Below are positions 32,737-44,837 of a stretch of DNA of 64,000 nt, one piece after another. The DNA comes from Auriscalpium vulgare (lineage: Eukaryota > Basidiomycota > Agaricomycetes > Russulales > Auriscalpiaceae): the NCBI GenBank assembly GCA_019915015.1, contig JAHBBC010000016.1, positions 186,001 through 250,000 on the forward strand, given 5' to 3'. Numbering within the stretch: position 1 is the first letter of the stretch; every line of letters starts with the position of its first letter. The translations under genes were made by a program, and so were the position numbers. A model generated the notes under the pieces. The model had not been told where the DNA came from and made no database searches. It worked only from the letters and a program-made list of their open reading frames with translations.

Positions 32737-33833
32737 TCATCGCTTGATAAACCCAACGAGTTCCTTCTGCAGCTCTCTTTGCCTCCGCGCCTTCTCCAAA
32801 TCGTCCACGCTGCGCAGATCGTACACAACGTCCCGTGTCTTGCCAAAATACACCTCTTGCAGCATATTGCGCATCTTTATTTCCAGATCCTCAATTAAAC
32901 GCCCGATATTGGGGATGTGCGATGTCGAATCTTGGATGGAGTGGTCCGCTTCCATCTTGCGCGCCCGGTCAGCCACGTCAGCCCACCGCGAACACCGCGA
33001 ACGCACCTGTCTGGTCATGCTGCCGCTCAAAGTAACCTCGCCGTCGTGCTTCCACGGATCGGCGTCCTTCGCCGCCGGCGCCGCACTCGCACTCTCGCTT
33101 CGAGTGACGAGCTGCAGCATGATCGTCGACGTGAGCTTGTAGTGCGCTTGCCGTCCGCGTTCCGCCGCCTCGAATACGTGGATGGAGTCCCAGTTCCCTG
33201 ACGGCTCCGAGGGCAATGTTGGGTCCAGCGCTGCATCAAACAAAGTCATGAGCACGTCGCATCGGCGATGCGGGATCACGACAGCACGCCAGGAAGGACA
33301 CGTACTCTTCTTAAGCAGGACGACGCCGGCGAAGCCGCCGTCGTCAAGGTCCCACAGGAATACAGATGACACGCCGCCCTCGAAGTACCTGCAGATATGA
33401 TGCCCGTCAATCAGTCGCGCTGCGGAGGACTGCCGCGGGTGGGAAGACAGGCTACTGACATCTCGCGGTACATGTCGAACGCCTCGTTCGCAGCAATCTC
33501 GAGCTTGCGCAGCTTTATCGACGGGAACGTGCCATCCTCTATCGGCGGGTAGTACTCGTTTGTCCACGGTGACCTGCACCGAAGTCAGCGCGGCACGTCG
33601 AGGAAGGGCAGCGCGACGCACCTGTAGCTCTCGCCATCGCGGTTGTAATCGCACGCAAGAAACTCCTTCCCCGTCGCCTTGTCCACCTTCAGCTTGAGCG
33701 GCTGGTCGACGTTGCCGAGGAGCTCGTCCGCATCGTCCGGGCTGATCTGTACGAGCGTAGACACGTTCTCTTCGATCTTGGTGGGCGGAAGCCGCCTGAG
33801 CAGGTCGAGCATCGAGTCCACGAGGTCCGACAT
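32737..33833 (-). CDS. CAP2: F-actin capping protein, beta subunit, 283 aa
   Basis: Exons 33833-33622, 33573-33460, 33388-33306, 33230-33007 and 32955-32737 join in phase. The order of conserved blocks is that of CapZ-beta: [62 protein letters not shown] and [14 protein letters not shown], then [10 protein letters not shown]. It pairs with the alpha subunit to cap barbed ends of actin filaments in the cortex. Start at 33833 chosen because it gives the normal length and begins just before the conserved helix; an in-frame ATG at 33914 would add 27 unconserved residues. Confidence 0.93.
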
Positions 33834-34056
33834 GGCGTGTGGATCAGCTGTGGACGCGAGTGTTTGCAAAGGAAGAGGCGTTGTCTGCGTAGTACTCGGC
33901 GTTCTAAGGGACATAACGTAATCGTGGCCTCCGAAGTAGGCAAGTATGTAGGAACATCTACGTCTTGGAAGTTGTCTTTCAGTTAAGCTGTCTTTCTACA
34001 TTCAGTGGTAAAGGCTGCATGTTATCGGTTTGTCCCTGCATCAAAATTTCATCTCC

Positions 34057-35391
34057 CTAATTCTCGTTTGCTTCTAGCTTGCCGGAATTCTGATTCGCGC
34101 CGACGCGACCGCCCTCCGCGAACTTCCCCTCCCCATTCTTCAGATTCGCGAGCTCCATCACATTGAACTTTTGGAGCTCGTAGTAATCCTTAACTATGCT
34201 GATGCCGCACACGCTCTGTGAGAACGACACAGCCGGTGATCGGTTGGGTCGGCGGTGAGAATGCAGAAGCAAGAATGGAAAGCCGCTCCGAGCCACGCAC
34301 CTTGAAGACTTCCACAAGCACGAAGACCTGCGCATGTTCCAAGTCGACAGTATACTCCGCCGGCATGCACTCCACTATTGTGTCGATCACTGCCTGTCTA
34401 GAGAGGGTGTTATGGTTCCGCATGCGGAGCTCAATTTTGTACTTTGTCGCACAGCAACAAATTAGACGCATGTCAGATAAACGTTCGGAAAAAATAGAAC
34501 TGTCGGACTTACGCGATACGCAGGCTCTGCGTCTTCGGAGGTAAAGCTCTTCAGCACGCGCTGGAAGAGCGACTTGATCTCGGGGGCATTTGCCACGCAG
34601 GTATTGACGACTGGCGTGAGCCGCAGCGTGTACCTACCATCCTCAATTAGCCACGTCCTCTCTCCTCCATTACTAGGCTCAGCCTGTCCATACCTAGTAT
34701 GAGTGACACCCGTGTCCCTGACGTTTTCGATGTGTTTGAGGACAAGCCGCACAGGATCCACAGGGGGTTTACATGCAATGAACACCACTACACGGGCGTG
34801 CGCTATTGAGCTGGCCTAGAGCTGCACCGTCGGAGCAGGTGAAACACACGCACCACATGTCGTGTTGGTGAGACAGTTCGCTAGGCCGCAATCAGACTCA
34901 AGGAGATTAATTCAGATGCCAACATACCGAACCTTTGCTCTTTTCGCGGCCGCTTGATCGCAGCTAGCTCCTTCGCTATCTGTTTCTCCAGGTCCTCCTC
35001 CTCCTCCTCGTCTTTGACCATGCCTCTAGCGTCGTCTCCACGCAGATCGCGGCCTATGACATCCCTGGCGCCATCTTCTGGCCACATTTCCGCCGCTAGC
35101 TGATCCGCATCCGCGCAGGCTATCAGATGCTGCTGAGCCCCACAGCACCGGACGACTCACATGCTCAAAGACATCATACAGCTCTCCCACCGTTTGCTTC
35201 TCCTTCCCCTTTACGCAGCTGACCCAGACGCCTGGCCCGTCGATAGACCGTTTGCCCCAGACCGGCGTGCCATCCTGTGCGGAGAGCCACGGCGATCAGG
35301 AAGGAGGAAAAGAAGACGCGCGCGGACTCACAGAGCGATAGCGCTTCCTGGAACGGTCGGTACTGGCCCCGCTGCGTTTGTTGTCGCCCAT
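34057..35391 (-). CDS. TAN1: THUMP-domain protein, Tan1/THUMPD1 (tRNA ac4C12 cofactor)
   Basis: Exon 1 (35391-35332) starts MGDNKRSGASTDRSRKRYRS. Exon 2 (35274-35161) encodes P-G-V-W-V-S-C-V-K-G-K-E-K-Q-T-V-G-E-L-Y. Exon 3 ends near 34928 with the acidic linker E-E-E-E-E-D-L-E-K-Q-I. A small exon encodes C-L-T-N-T-T-C, followed by V-F-I-A-C-K-P-P-V-D-P-V, R-Y-T-L-R-L-T-P-V, the THUMP core Y-K-I-E-L-R-M-R-N-H and C-G-I-S-I-V-K-D-Y-Y-E-L-Q-K-F-N. Tan1 binds tRNA-Ser/Leu and is needed for N4-acetylcytidine formation by the Kre33/NAT10 acetyltransferase. The exon 2/3 junction is unclear: the in-frame acceptor leaves only a 31-nt intron. About 290 aa in total. Confidence 0.85.
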
Positions 35392-36170
35392 CGCGTCTTG
35401 GAGGATAGCAACGCGATTCGCAGAGATCAGTGGCCAAAGCAAGTAGGCGTGGGAACTTCAAAATCAGTGAAGTGCACCAACTGGCACCCACTACTACTTT
35501 TTCGCCGTGACACGATTACCCCTCCTTCTAAGTCAACAAGCCCCGCTTGGCGAATGGCAGGCAATGCCACCTAGTATCCATCAACATTCGCCCTCAGCCA
35601 GATCTCGCAGCGTCGCGCTGGTTTCGCCCACCGAATCAATCGCTTTGGCCACTGCTCGCTTTGGCACACGACGTCGCTTTGTCCCTTGTCTCGCCCAATC
35701 CCTCGCTTGGAACTACTATCGTGAACGCTATTAGGAACAGCTGTGCATTGAACCTTTCACCATGAAATGTGCTTTCGTCCCAGGCAATTCACAAAGATGT
35801 GTCCAAAGCCTCAAGTGCCTTCCCTGGTTTCTCGCCGAAATGCTACGTATTCTCAAGGCAGCCCAAGCTTACTGAAGGCGCGCGGTCGCTTTACTGGTCC
35901 ACTGTCTGGTGGCTACCGCTGGGTGGCGGCAGCTTTGCCGGATCAAGCACTCAGCAGCGCGTCGTGGCTAACTCCCTAGCCACATCGCATTGTACCGCTT
36001 TGACAGCTCGGATTTGGTTTTAAAGCGCCTGTTATGTGCACTATGCATCCTTTGAGCAGCTTTTGTCTCATTCACCCCAAGTCCAAACCACTTCTCCAAC
36101 CGACAACCGCCCAGACTCTCTTCCGTCACCTCCCACCAAGCCACTACTCTCATCCATCGCGCAACTTGCC
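35392..36170. other. Intergenic between divergent genes
   Basis: No gene supported. An 84-codon plus-strand frame (35769-36023) lacks motif and context. Confidence 0.4.
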
Positions 36171-37729
36171 ATGTCGACAAGGTCGTCAGTCTTCACCGAA
36201 GATTCGAGTCAAATACCGTTTCTGTTGCAACTGTTCAAGGAACAGAGGTGGGAGGACGCCAAAGTACTGCTCAACACGTACTGGCGCGAGATAGATTGGC
36301 TTATCACGAAGAAGCTCGATGAAAACAAAGACATGCTCGGCGACGCTATGCATATCCAGTTCATTCATCGCCCCCAGGTTACCGTCAGGAGACAGCACCG
36401 TCTGGGCCTTAACAGTGCGTCTCTATGTCACATTCTTAGGCTTTGCAATCCTGACTTCGCGCTTTAGTGAATCCTGAGCAATTCCGCGAAGCCAAGCAGC
36501 TGCTCGCCCAGATCCACGCGATCATGCCCTCGCGCGATGACTTCGAGCAGATCCTCTTCCACTTCAGCCCGTATGCCATCGTCTACGCATGCATGGACCT
36601 CAACATTGCGCTCCCGCGGACCTTCGACATGCGCTTCTTCTTCGCGCATCTCGCCCAACTCATCGACGAGCACCGCACGAGCGAATTGATCTGGTCGAAC
36701 GAGCGCGCGAACCTCGCACTGCTCAGCGATGAGCCGCGCACCGCCGAAGGCATAGACATGCTGCGTGTGCTCAGCGCCGTCACGGAGGGCACGCCTCTCC
36801 CCACATGTCTCGCTCACACCGGCCCCACCGTCTACGTCGCCACGACTGCCGGTTCGACATCCGGCGCATGGAACAGCGTCATCAACATGCGCGAAGTCAT
36901 ACGCTTCTTCGCCCTCCCGCGCCCAGTGTCCGAGCCCGCGCACGTCGCCGCGCGGGAGCAGTACGCGATGGTCGACGCGGCCTGCTGCTTTGCGCACGAG
37001 TGGGACGGCTGCACGGTGCGCTTCGTCACCTCCTCGCAGCGCGTCGCGTGGGCGGTCAATGACGCGATCGCCTGCGCGGCGGAGTTCCCTGCCGTGCAGC
37101 TCCTGCACGCGCTCGGCACGCGCTGGAATTTCCGCGCGACCGCGGTGTGCTTCGCGGAGGCGGCGATCCCGCTCGAGGCGCGCGAGGTGCGTGTGCACGC
37201 GCGGCAGGCGGAGCAGACAGCCGAAGCGCACTTCGCGCCGGGCAGCGGGCTCGTGCACGAGGTCATGGACTGCGCGCTGCTGAGCTGCAACCAGGAGGAC
37301 GCGAATCTCGGGCGTGACTTTGTGAACGTCGTGCTTATGGCGTACACGCTGCTGCTCGTGAGGGCGCGGGCACCGGGTTATGTGTACGACAACGTACAGT
37401 TCGTCGATCCTGGCAGCCTGTACTACGCGATGCGCCGCAGGCAACTCACAATCCCGAAGATCGTCGAGGGCAAGGGCAAGGGCAAGAGGCGCGCCGCGCC
37501 GCTGCCCCGCCTACAACCGATGCCCGCAACGATTACCAAGGCGGACGCGGTGGCGACGAAGCTGGCGATCCAGCACCAGCTCCAGGAGTTTGCGGTCGAC
37601 GAGATGCGCAGGGAGGTGAGGGTGCGCGCGGCGAGGGGGAACGCGGTGCGCCTCGCCGCGGCGCGGGACGACTCTGGGGACCCCACGCTGCCTCTGCACA
37701 AGCCTGAGGTGACGCTCTGGCGGGGTTGA
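36171..37729 (+). CDS. Unknown protein, 501 aa
   Basis: Exons 36171-36414 and 36468-37729 are joined by a 53-nt intron (GTGCGT donor, CGCTTTAG acceptor). It starts MSTRSSVFTEDSSQIPFLLQ and has no signal peptide or membrane helix. The N-terminal 150 residues look helical (L-L-Q-L-F-K-E-Q-R-W-E-D-A-K-V-L-L, then F-R-E-A-K-Q-L-L-A-Q-I-H). The middle part is mixed alpha/beta with many alanines and several cysteines (D-A-A-C-C-F-A-H-E-W-D-G-C). Near residue 400 there is a basic stretch K-G-K-G-K-R-R and at the end an R-rich helix. I do not recognise the family. A 326-codon frame on the other strand is its shadow. Third-position GC is very high, as in true genes here. Confidence 0.7.
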
Positions 37730-38051
37730 CGCGTTGCGGAGTCCAGACGCTTGTATAGCTCATATGTACATATACTATGCCTTGTATGCCTCCCTATGCC
37801 TTAGTCAACATTGTTGGCGAATAATAGTGACCAACGGCTTTCAATTCGGGCTGCGACCCGCCTCGAAAGTAGCATTCCCACATGCAGTACTGCACTGCCA
37901 TTGTGCCCTCTTCATAGACTGGTGACCAAGCTTCTAATGAGTCAGTGACGAGGCAGGCATGTACTGTCAGAGGACTAGTGCAGCTTGTTGTCGTCGATGG
38001 ATGAACCTCGTCGAAGCGCCGGAGGTCAGAGGCCCCGGCACCGTCGATAGG
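37730..38051. other. Intergenic between convergent genes
   Basis: No coding signal; 3' regions of the 501-aa protein gene and the MYND gene. Confidence 0.5.
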
Positions 38052-40106
38052 TCATGATAAAAGTGGTTCATGATGATTTTCATCGACCCTATCCCTCCCA
38101 TACGCCGCAGCCGCATCTACAATTCGGAAGTCTGTATCGCACAAGCTTGAGTCCTCGTCGTCGGTCCACAGAGCCGGCACGACCAGAGTAATGAAGGCTG
38201 CCTTCTTCTCCCCAAGACATGTCCGGCTCTCGATGAGCGTGCTGCGGCCCCGCCGTCTCGGCTGTCCCGCCTTCGTCAGGACGCTTTCCCACCGCGTTCC
38301 TGTGGTCTCCTGTAACTGAAAGTCACGATTGACGTTGCCATCGTCAACCGGGAAAACTGAAAACCGCGGCGTGGGTTGCAGGTAGTCGATGAGGATGCCG
38401 AGGTCTGTCAGAGCAGTGTCAGGGTAATTTGTGCGCGCCCCAGCCCGCAGCGTCTTGAGATTGTTACGGGCATCGGCGAGGACGCATTGCGAATGAAATT
38501 TCTGATTCTTGGTAGAAAGTTGGATCATTTCCGGGGTTGACCATTCTACCGGCTGAGTGTTAGATCAGACCGATGAAGTGCAAGCACAGCGTCGACTCAC
38601 CTGCGCGGTCCGTGCACTCGTGTTTGTGAGATGGCCAGCCATCCACCTGGCATGCCTCTGAGCAGTACATGACGGAGCGGCATCTCGCACAACGCTTCAG
38701 CGCTGACCTCGGAGCTCGCGTCTCGCACTGTATTCGTAGATTAAACACTGCGAACTATCGCATAGGTAAAGAACCCACAGCGTCGCAATATCCAGTGTCC
38801 GAAAATTTGTCCCATTGGTGTTTCAGGTGAAGCCGTTGCAGAGAGAACTCTGACATGAACGCCAAATAGGTTTTCAATGGCGACTCCGGGATTGTGGTCA
38901 GGCAACTTTGCATTTCTGACCGGCGCATGTCGCGGGCAATAGGAAGTATGACAGAGGCGTACAAAGAGTATCGGGGAATGATGTCGCATAGGACGGTGAG
39001 CATCGAGTTTTGCAGCGTCGCGTCCAGTGAATGATATATGGGGCCGAGGATGCCGAAGGCGGTCAGCAGGCCCCCTCGGATGGCAGAGCGTGTCCAACGA
39101 ATGGCGTTGCCGGTTTCGAGAAAGTCTAGGAAAAAATGGAAACAAAGGGTGGCCATCATGAAGGCGCTTTGCCTACGTGTGACTCTCTGATCGAAGAAAA
39201 GAGGCGCAACAGCGAGGAGACTGTGGACGATGGCCCGAACAGCTCCTCTGTGCAGCAAGGCGTCCCGCAGGACTCGCGCCTTTCCCACCGCCATCAAGAG
39301 GAGGATGTGACAATCGAGATAGTCAGGCGCACGGGACCTGGACGCTCCTTCGAGTGGACTGATTACATAGTCCGCTATATCACTTGCGGAGCTCTCCAGG
39401 TCTTCAAAACAAGCCATGAAACGAGGAAAAACGGTATCGTTGTCCTTGTCGCTCAGCATGGCAGCGAGAGCAGCCACGCAGGGAGGCCTGTCAAATGGCC
39501 GCAGGGAGGGGTCTTCCTTTAACCAGAAGGACACGAGGAGCTCCATCGATCCAGGCGAATTTAGCACGAGTTGCTTTCCAGGAGAACTAACCAGAATCCC
39601 CCAAATCGCCTGGCCAAGAATGTTGAAGAAGTCGTCCCGGATATGCAGCTCTTCAGGCGCAGATGATTGGAAACGCTCGAAGAAGCGAAACCACTGCCAA
39701 ACGTCGGGCCACACGTCGGTGATATAATCTGAACGTGTTGGTGACTTCCCTAGCACAAAGCAAGCACCATTCAGAGACAGAAATGCCTTGTCGATGACCG
39801 ACGTAGTAGAGGCGCTGAGTGGGAGGGAAATGGGAAGCGGAGGAATGTGGGATGTGCGGAGGTTGGAATGCAGGATATCGAGAACGTCCTGGCACCGTTC
39901 GGTGGGTATAACGCGTCCATCCAGGGAGAGTGCCTCCAGGATCACCAGCGAGCCCTCCTTGGCCATCTTCATTGCCTGTACGTCGACAACGTTCGACATA
40001 TCAGCCTCTCATCTAGCCACTACTTGGATATGCCAAGTACCTTAGCCGGTTTGGTACGTATGATCCTCTCCGCCTGGGCAAGCGCTTCTTTCGATGCTTT
40101 GAACAT
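38052..40106 (-). CDS. MYND-type zinc-finger protein, 627 aa
   Basis: Exons 40106-40041, 39975-38779, 38727-38601 and 38545-38052 join in phase. The first exon encodes a helix M-F-K-A-S-K-E-A-L-A-Q-A-E-R-I-I typical of fungal MYND proteins. A long alpha-helical, armadillo-like middle follows (about residues 25-415). The zinc finger (about residues 418-460) is assembled across intron 2: C-D-A-C, C-A-R-C, Y-C-S-E-A-C-Q and H-K-H-E-C, giving the C-x2-C, C-x2-C, C-x3-C, H-x3-C pattern. A 165-residue C-terminal domain of unknown type ends the protein. MYND fingers bind proline-rich partners; the target here is unknown. Confidence 0.82.
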
Positions 40107-40942
40107 GGTCTTGTTGAACTGTAGCCAGTGTTAGTGGTACAAGCTTACCAGCCTTGGCTACGTACATTACTGGGGGGCCGGGGCAGGTCACGGGCCTCAG
40201 AGTCACAGGCGCCTACTACTTACAATCATGCGCTGGCTGCAGCTATGCTCAGATGTCTGTGCATCCTGGTCTTTCATCACCGATCACGCGGGTTCCCGAC
40301 GCTGATGAAATTGTCCGAGGTATTGAAGGCGCTATAGATGCCGAAGTTGAAGGTGGTGGTGTTGCTACAGGATGATACGCTGCGACAACGGTGGCTCCGG
40401 CTACATACGGAGCTGGATGTGACAGCGGTGGTAAACAGCCTACCCTTCCACGTCGAGGACTACGAGGGAAGGTTACTGAGCGATGTATAGTTGTAGACGA
40501 GGCGTGACAATGCGAGGTGCTTAATCACGGTCCACTTGGTTACGCATCCACCAAACCAGGGCTAGGGTAAGGTAAGCATGGTCCAGTGAGAATGCATGAG
40601 CAGTGTGATTTCATTACTTGTCCCCTGCCGCTCTCCAACCTCCGAGCGATACTCGCTGTTTCTGGTGCTTGTGTTCTACTGCAATGAACGGGCGTCCGTG
40701 GTCTCTGCTGTCATCGGCGTGGCGAGCGCGGAGCTCTCCTTGCGTACAATCGAGAAGTAGATGTCGGGCGTCTTTCCAATCACACTCCGTACACTGTAAG
40801 ATACTCACACGCATAATCTCCAATTTCCTGGTGTGGCAAGGATACGTCGCTTCGAAATAACAAGACAACTACACATTCTGGAAGCTATGCGTCAATCAAT
40901 AATGAAGTTGAAATAATGAGAGTCCGAGTCATCAGGCTGATA
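40107..40942. other. Intergenic with possible gene remnants
   Basis: At 40215-40500 plus-strand frames give short protein-like stretches (L-L-Q-D-D-T-L-R-Q-R-W-L-R-L-H-T-E-L) interrupted by stops. This may be a relic, family unknown. Confidence 0.25.
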
Positions 40943-42321
40943 CTACCCCGGCTGGAAATTGAACTGCTCCTCCGCTGGCACTCCTAGGAAGGCCGCAGTC
41001 TCCTCGATGTCACTGCCATAGTCCTCCTTTAGCCGCACCGCGCGATGCAAGCAAGCCTCCTTCAGAGCCTCGTATGAGCCTTCTGCCAAGCACTCTGCCT
41101 CTGCAAATCTGTAATCCCATGTTTTTGTCAGCGTGAGCTCCTTCAGCATGGGAATGCGGCGTAGTTGGGATCGCAGTGCGTCTGTAAGCACGTCGATATT
41201 CGTGTCCTCGTCAAGCTCGTATTCCAGGTTTTCAAGCGCAGGAAAGGCCAAGGGATCGGAGAATGCGCCTGGGGGCATGCAGGCGCTGCTGGTCTTGAGG
41301 TGGCGCAGTACAGGAGCAGGTGCCAGGGCAGCAGCGACGTCAGCGCCGAAAACGTCGAAGCCTTCCACATCCCAGTCGCTGGCGAGGTGGAGCTCCGTTA
41401 GGGATTGGGAGAGTGCTTCGAGCACGGCAATGCCGGGACGGGAGAATATAACCTTTGGATTGATTTTCAAAGTGGACAGATTCGGCGCGAGCTGGAGGAG
41501 AGCGAGTAGGTGTCTCGCCTCGAAGTTACTGCCAAGGTAGCGACGGTCACTGAAACGCTTGAAGTGCGGCAGCATTCCGGGCTTGAGGGGGAAAGACACC
41601 TGCAACACCGCAGCCCTCCGCTCCGCTGAGGGCTCACTCTCTTCATATCCGTCCTTGTCCAGCACGTCCGCTTCAAGCCCGACTTCGCGCAGTTCCGGGT
41701 AACACTGCACGATCTGGAAAAACTCCGTCGTCGTCGCAAACGGCACGTATCTGCTCTTGTATGTGTTGCCAGGTGGGGCGATGACCAGTTTTTGCAGATG
41801 CACTGCGTTCATCATCGCGTTGCGCATCTCAGAAAGGCCAGGTCCATGGTGGTACCTGCCGATCCGCAGAGTGCGAAGGTTTTCCGGACCACAGAGCTCG
41901 ATGATTTTCGCGAAGTCGGACATGGCATCTGAGGCGCGATAATCCGCAACATCGAAGGTGATCGCCCGCACCATGGACGCAGGCTGCCACGCGGGAGAGT
42001 CGGAGAGGGTGCGAAGAAGATTTCTGGTTGACGTGCGGATGTCAACGTTTGCGAGGTAGACGGATGTGTAGAGCACTTCGCGCGCAGGGGCGAGCCAGGA
42101 TTTGCAAACGAGGGCGGAGCTTGCAAGCGCGCGGTTTGAGACGAATCGGTCAGGAAGCTGTTCAACCTCGCCAGTGCGCCATGTGGTGGTGTTAAAAATC
42201 TTGAGCAGGATCTCGATGGGGAGTGCGGATGATATTGGTCGGCTTCAAAGTTCGTTACGGCGCTCAGCTTTTGCGTAGAGAAACCAAAGGACCGAGCTCA
42301 CATCTTAGCGGTGGAGTCCAT
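40943..42321 (-). CDS. F-box/LRR-like protein A, 439 aa
   Basis: Exon 1 (42321-42302) and exon 2 (42242-40943), with a 59-nt intron (GTGAGC donor). After M-D-S-T-A-K-I the F-box follows: L-P-I-E-I-L-L-K-I-F-N, then L-V-C-K-S-W-L-A-P-A-R-E-V-L-Y. The remaining 370 residues form degenerate leucine-rich repeats (L-R-T-L-R-I-G-R-Y, L-A-P-N-L-S-T-L-K-I, L-T-E-L-H-L). Such proteins recruit targets to SCF ubiquitin ligases; this substrate is unknown. First of three tandem paralogues, all on the minus strand. It lacks the acidic tail of the other two. A decayed copy lies at 60.0-61.0 kb. Confidence 0.82.
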
Positions 42322-43017
42322 GTTAACAGTCGCGCGCATTAGTACCGCATACGATGCCTGATTATCGTTAGTCAGCTGCGATGCAATGAGAATTGCATCT
42401 AAGAAACGTACAGCGACGGTTCTCGAAAGCTTGTGTGCGAGCGCAAGTGCTGCCAGTGTGCCATCATGCAGTGGATTCTACCGTGGTCTCAGTCTGATGA
42501 GTCTCACGCTGGCTTGTATTCAGGCACCGACGTACTCCGCCACTTTAATGAGCTCGGGCAGCTCGGCTCAGCCACACCAGCCCGGCTCACAACTCGACCG
42601 AATATCACTAGCACTGGATTTGAATAGAGTGGGTAAGGTCGGACGGTCGACTACCGAGTTGGAAGGACTCACAGGCGCTGGGTCGAAATCTTAGGTTTCT
42701 CCTATTATGCGGCCATTTGCTGCCAGTGTCTACTCCGAATGGCCCGCTCCTGGCATTCCCCGTCCTTCTGCAGCATGCGCAGTGGTCTAAGGCCTGTTCC
42801 GGTGTCTCGATAGGTAGGTATGTCTCGCTCTTCATAACGTCGAGGTGCTCCCCCGAGTCGACCGTTCGTCACATGCCGGTACTTTGCCCCTTTCCCATCG
42901 GCCATGGCGCTGTCAACACTTATGCGCAACGATATGTTCAGCATCTAGTATTCGAATACGTTAGCAATAAAACCGACGTCACTGATGAGCGTCAGAGAGG
43001 CCCCCCAGTCCACAAAA
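42322..43017. other. Intergenic between F-box genes A and B
   Basis: No coding signal. It separates two same-strand paralogues and holds the promoter of gene A. Confidence 0.4.
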
Positions 43018-44522
43018 TCATTCATCGTCGTCACTGTCCCCGTCGCCTTCTTCATCCTCTTCATCCTCTTCATCTTCTTCATCTTCATCTTCGTCCCATT
43101 CGGCCTCTTCATCTTCATCTTCCCACTCGGCCTCCTCATCGGAATAAATCTCGTCCGCCTTCAGCTCGTACAGCTCCCTTACTTCCTCCACGGTCACGTC
43201 ATACCGCGCTGCCTCGCGCTCAATCTCGCTGTCGAAATCCTCCTTCAGCCGCACCCCGCGGGTCGCACACACTTCCTTGAGAGCCTGATGCACACCGTCC
43301 TGGAATGATCTCGGGTCCGCGAAACCATCAAATGCACGGTGGCCCGTCATCAGGACAAGCACCTTCAACGCCGGCGCGCGGTGGGGCTGAGCACGCAGTG
43401 CGTCTGTGAGCACGTGGATTTCGTCCGTGTCCTTGCGTATCTCGTAGTCCAGATGCTCGAGTGCAGGGAAGGCCTCAGCATCAAGGAACGCGCTCGGGAG
43501 CATGCACTTGCTGGCCATCTCCAGGCTACGCAAGCAGGGCGCGGCCGCGATCAGGCTGGCGACCTCCGCGCCGAACTTGTCGAAGTCGCCTTTGGACGGG
43601 TTGGTGGTGATGTGGAGCTTCGTAAGGGAGGGCGAGAGCGCTTTGAGCGCAGCGATGCCGGACAGGCTGAACAGGGCTTCGCTGTACACCGCGAGCGTGG
43701 AGAGGTTCGGCGCCAGGTGGGAGAGGGCGAGAAGATGCTTGCCTGAGAAGTTGTAGCGGTCGTCGAAGCTTTTGAAGGCGGGCAGCGCGCCGGGCGTGAC
43801 TGGAATCGATCCCTTCGTCCCCCCATTAGTTGTCTGCCCTTGTCCCTTGAAGTCCCTATCCTCGTCCCAAGCCGCGAGTACGTCCTGATAAAACTTGATT
43901 GTTTGCAGTTCTGGCCAACACTGGATCATGCTGAAAAATTTCGGAATCGTTGCGAATCGACCACATTCGCGGTCGCGCTGGTTGTGCGAGGAGATCTTGA
44001 GATTTTGCAGGTGGACCGCGTGCGTCATTGCCTCGCGCAGCGCCGCGAGCTCGACGCCTCTGTTGTACCCGGAAAGAGAGAGCGAGCGAAGGCTCGGTGC
44101 GCAGAGCGCGATGATCCCGGCAAGAGCTTTGGTTTCGCCATACTCGTGGTCATATGTACCGAAGGAGATCGAGCGCACCATGGACCGGAGGGGAGGGGAG
44201 GCCGATAACGTGCGATTGAGGTTTTTCGCCGCGAGTTCGTTGCGCGAATTGCCCACGTAGACGGCGGTGTAGAGCAGCTCTCGCGCAGCGACGAGCCAGG
44301 ACTTGCAGACGAGCGCGAGTTTGGGCAGTGTGCGGTTGGCGGCGAGGTCGTAGAGCCCGCGCCGTTTGGTCATGCTGAAGATTTTCAGGAGGATCTCGAC
44401 AGGGAGGGCGGGGGCCGGGCGCCGGTTTTTCCTTAGACTTGTAGCACGGCTGATCAGAGAGGCAAGTAGGAAGAAGTAGATAGATAGACTCACCTCTTCT
44501 TCAAGGTCTGACCGCTTGCCAT
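43018..44522 (-). CDS. F-box/LRR-like protein B with acidic tail, 482 aa
   Basis: Exon 1 (44522-44494, MASGQTLKK) and exon 2 (44437-43018) are joined by a 56-nt intron (GTGAGT donor). The F-box reads L-P-V-E-I-L-L-K-I-F-S-M-T-K-R-R and L-V-C-K-S-W-L-V-A-A-R-E-L-L-Y. LRR-like segments include L-R-S-L-S-L-S-G-Y and L-A-P-N-L-S-T-L-A-V. The last 45 residues are nearly all D and E, encoded by GAA/GAT/GAG triplet runs. It is similar along its length to proteins A and C, so the three arose by tandem duplication. Confidence 0.85.
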
Positions 44523-44837
44523 CTTTGTATGCGCGCTTGATACACCGGCGTCAGTTGATGAGGACTTACGCGGCCGGTACAGCCTGCCCAAGTCAATACT
44601 CAATCGGGTCCCAATAGACACATGCATACTCACCAGGAACCTTCCCCCGCAGCTTGATTGTTGTCTTCGCTGACGTTGCGACCAGCGTTGGCGAAGCCCC
44701 GCGTCGGTCGGCCGCCGCCGACTGATTTGCAAGTGGCGTGTGTATATTCAGCCACCGACGCGTTTTGACGCGGTCACGCGGTCACGAGCCGAACGTTGAA
44801 CGCGACTTTTATTCGGGTATACTTACTACATATCCAT
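44523..44837. other. Intergenic between F-box genes B and C
   Basis: No coding signal seen; upstream region of gene B. Confidence 0.4.

Noticed and set aside
36464..37444. 326-codon open frame on the minus strand
   Set aside because: It is antisense to the 501-aa protein gene, has no motif, and its R/H/A-rich composition is what the reverse of GC3-rich codons produces.
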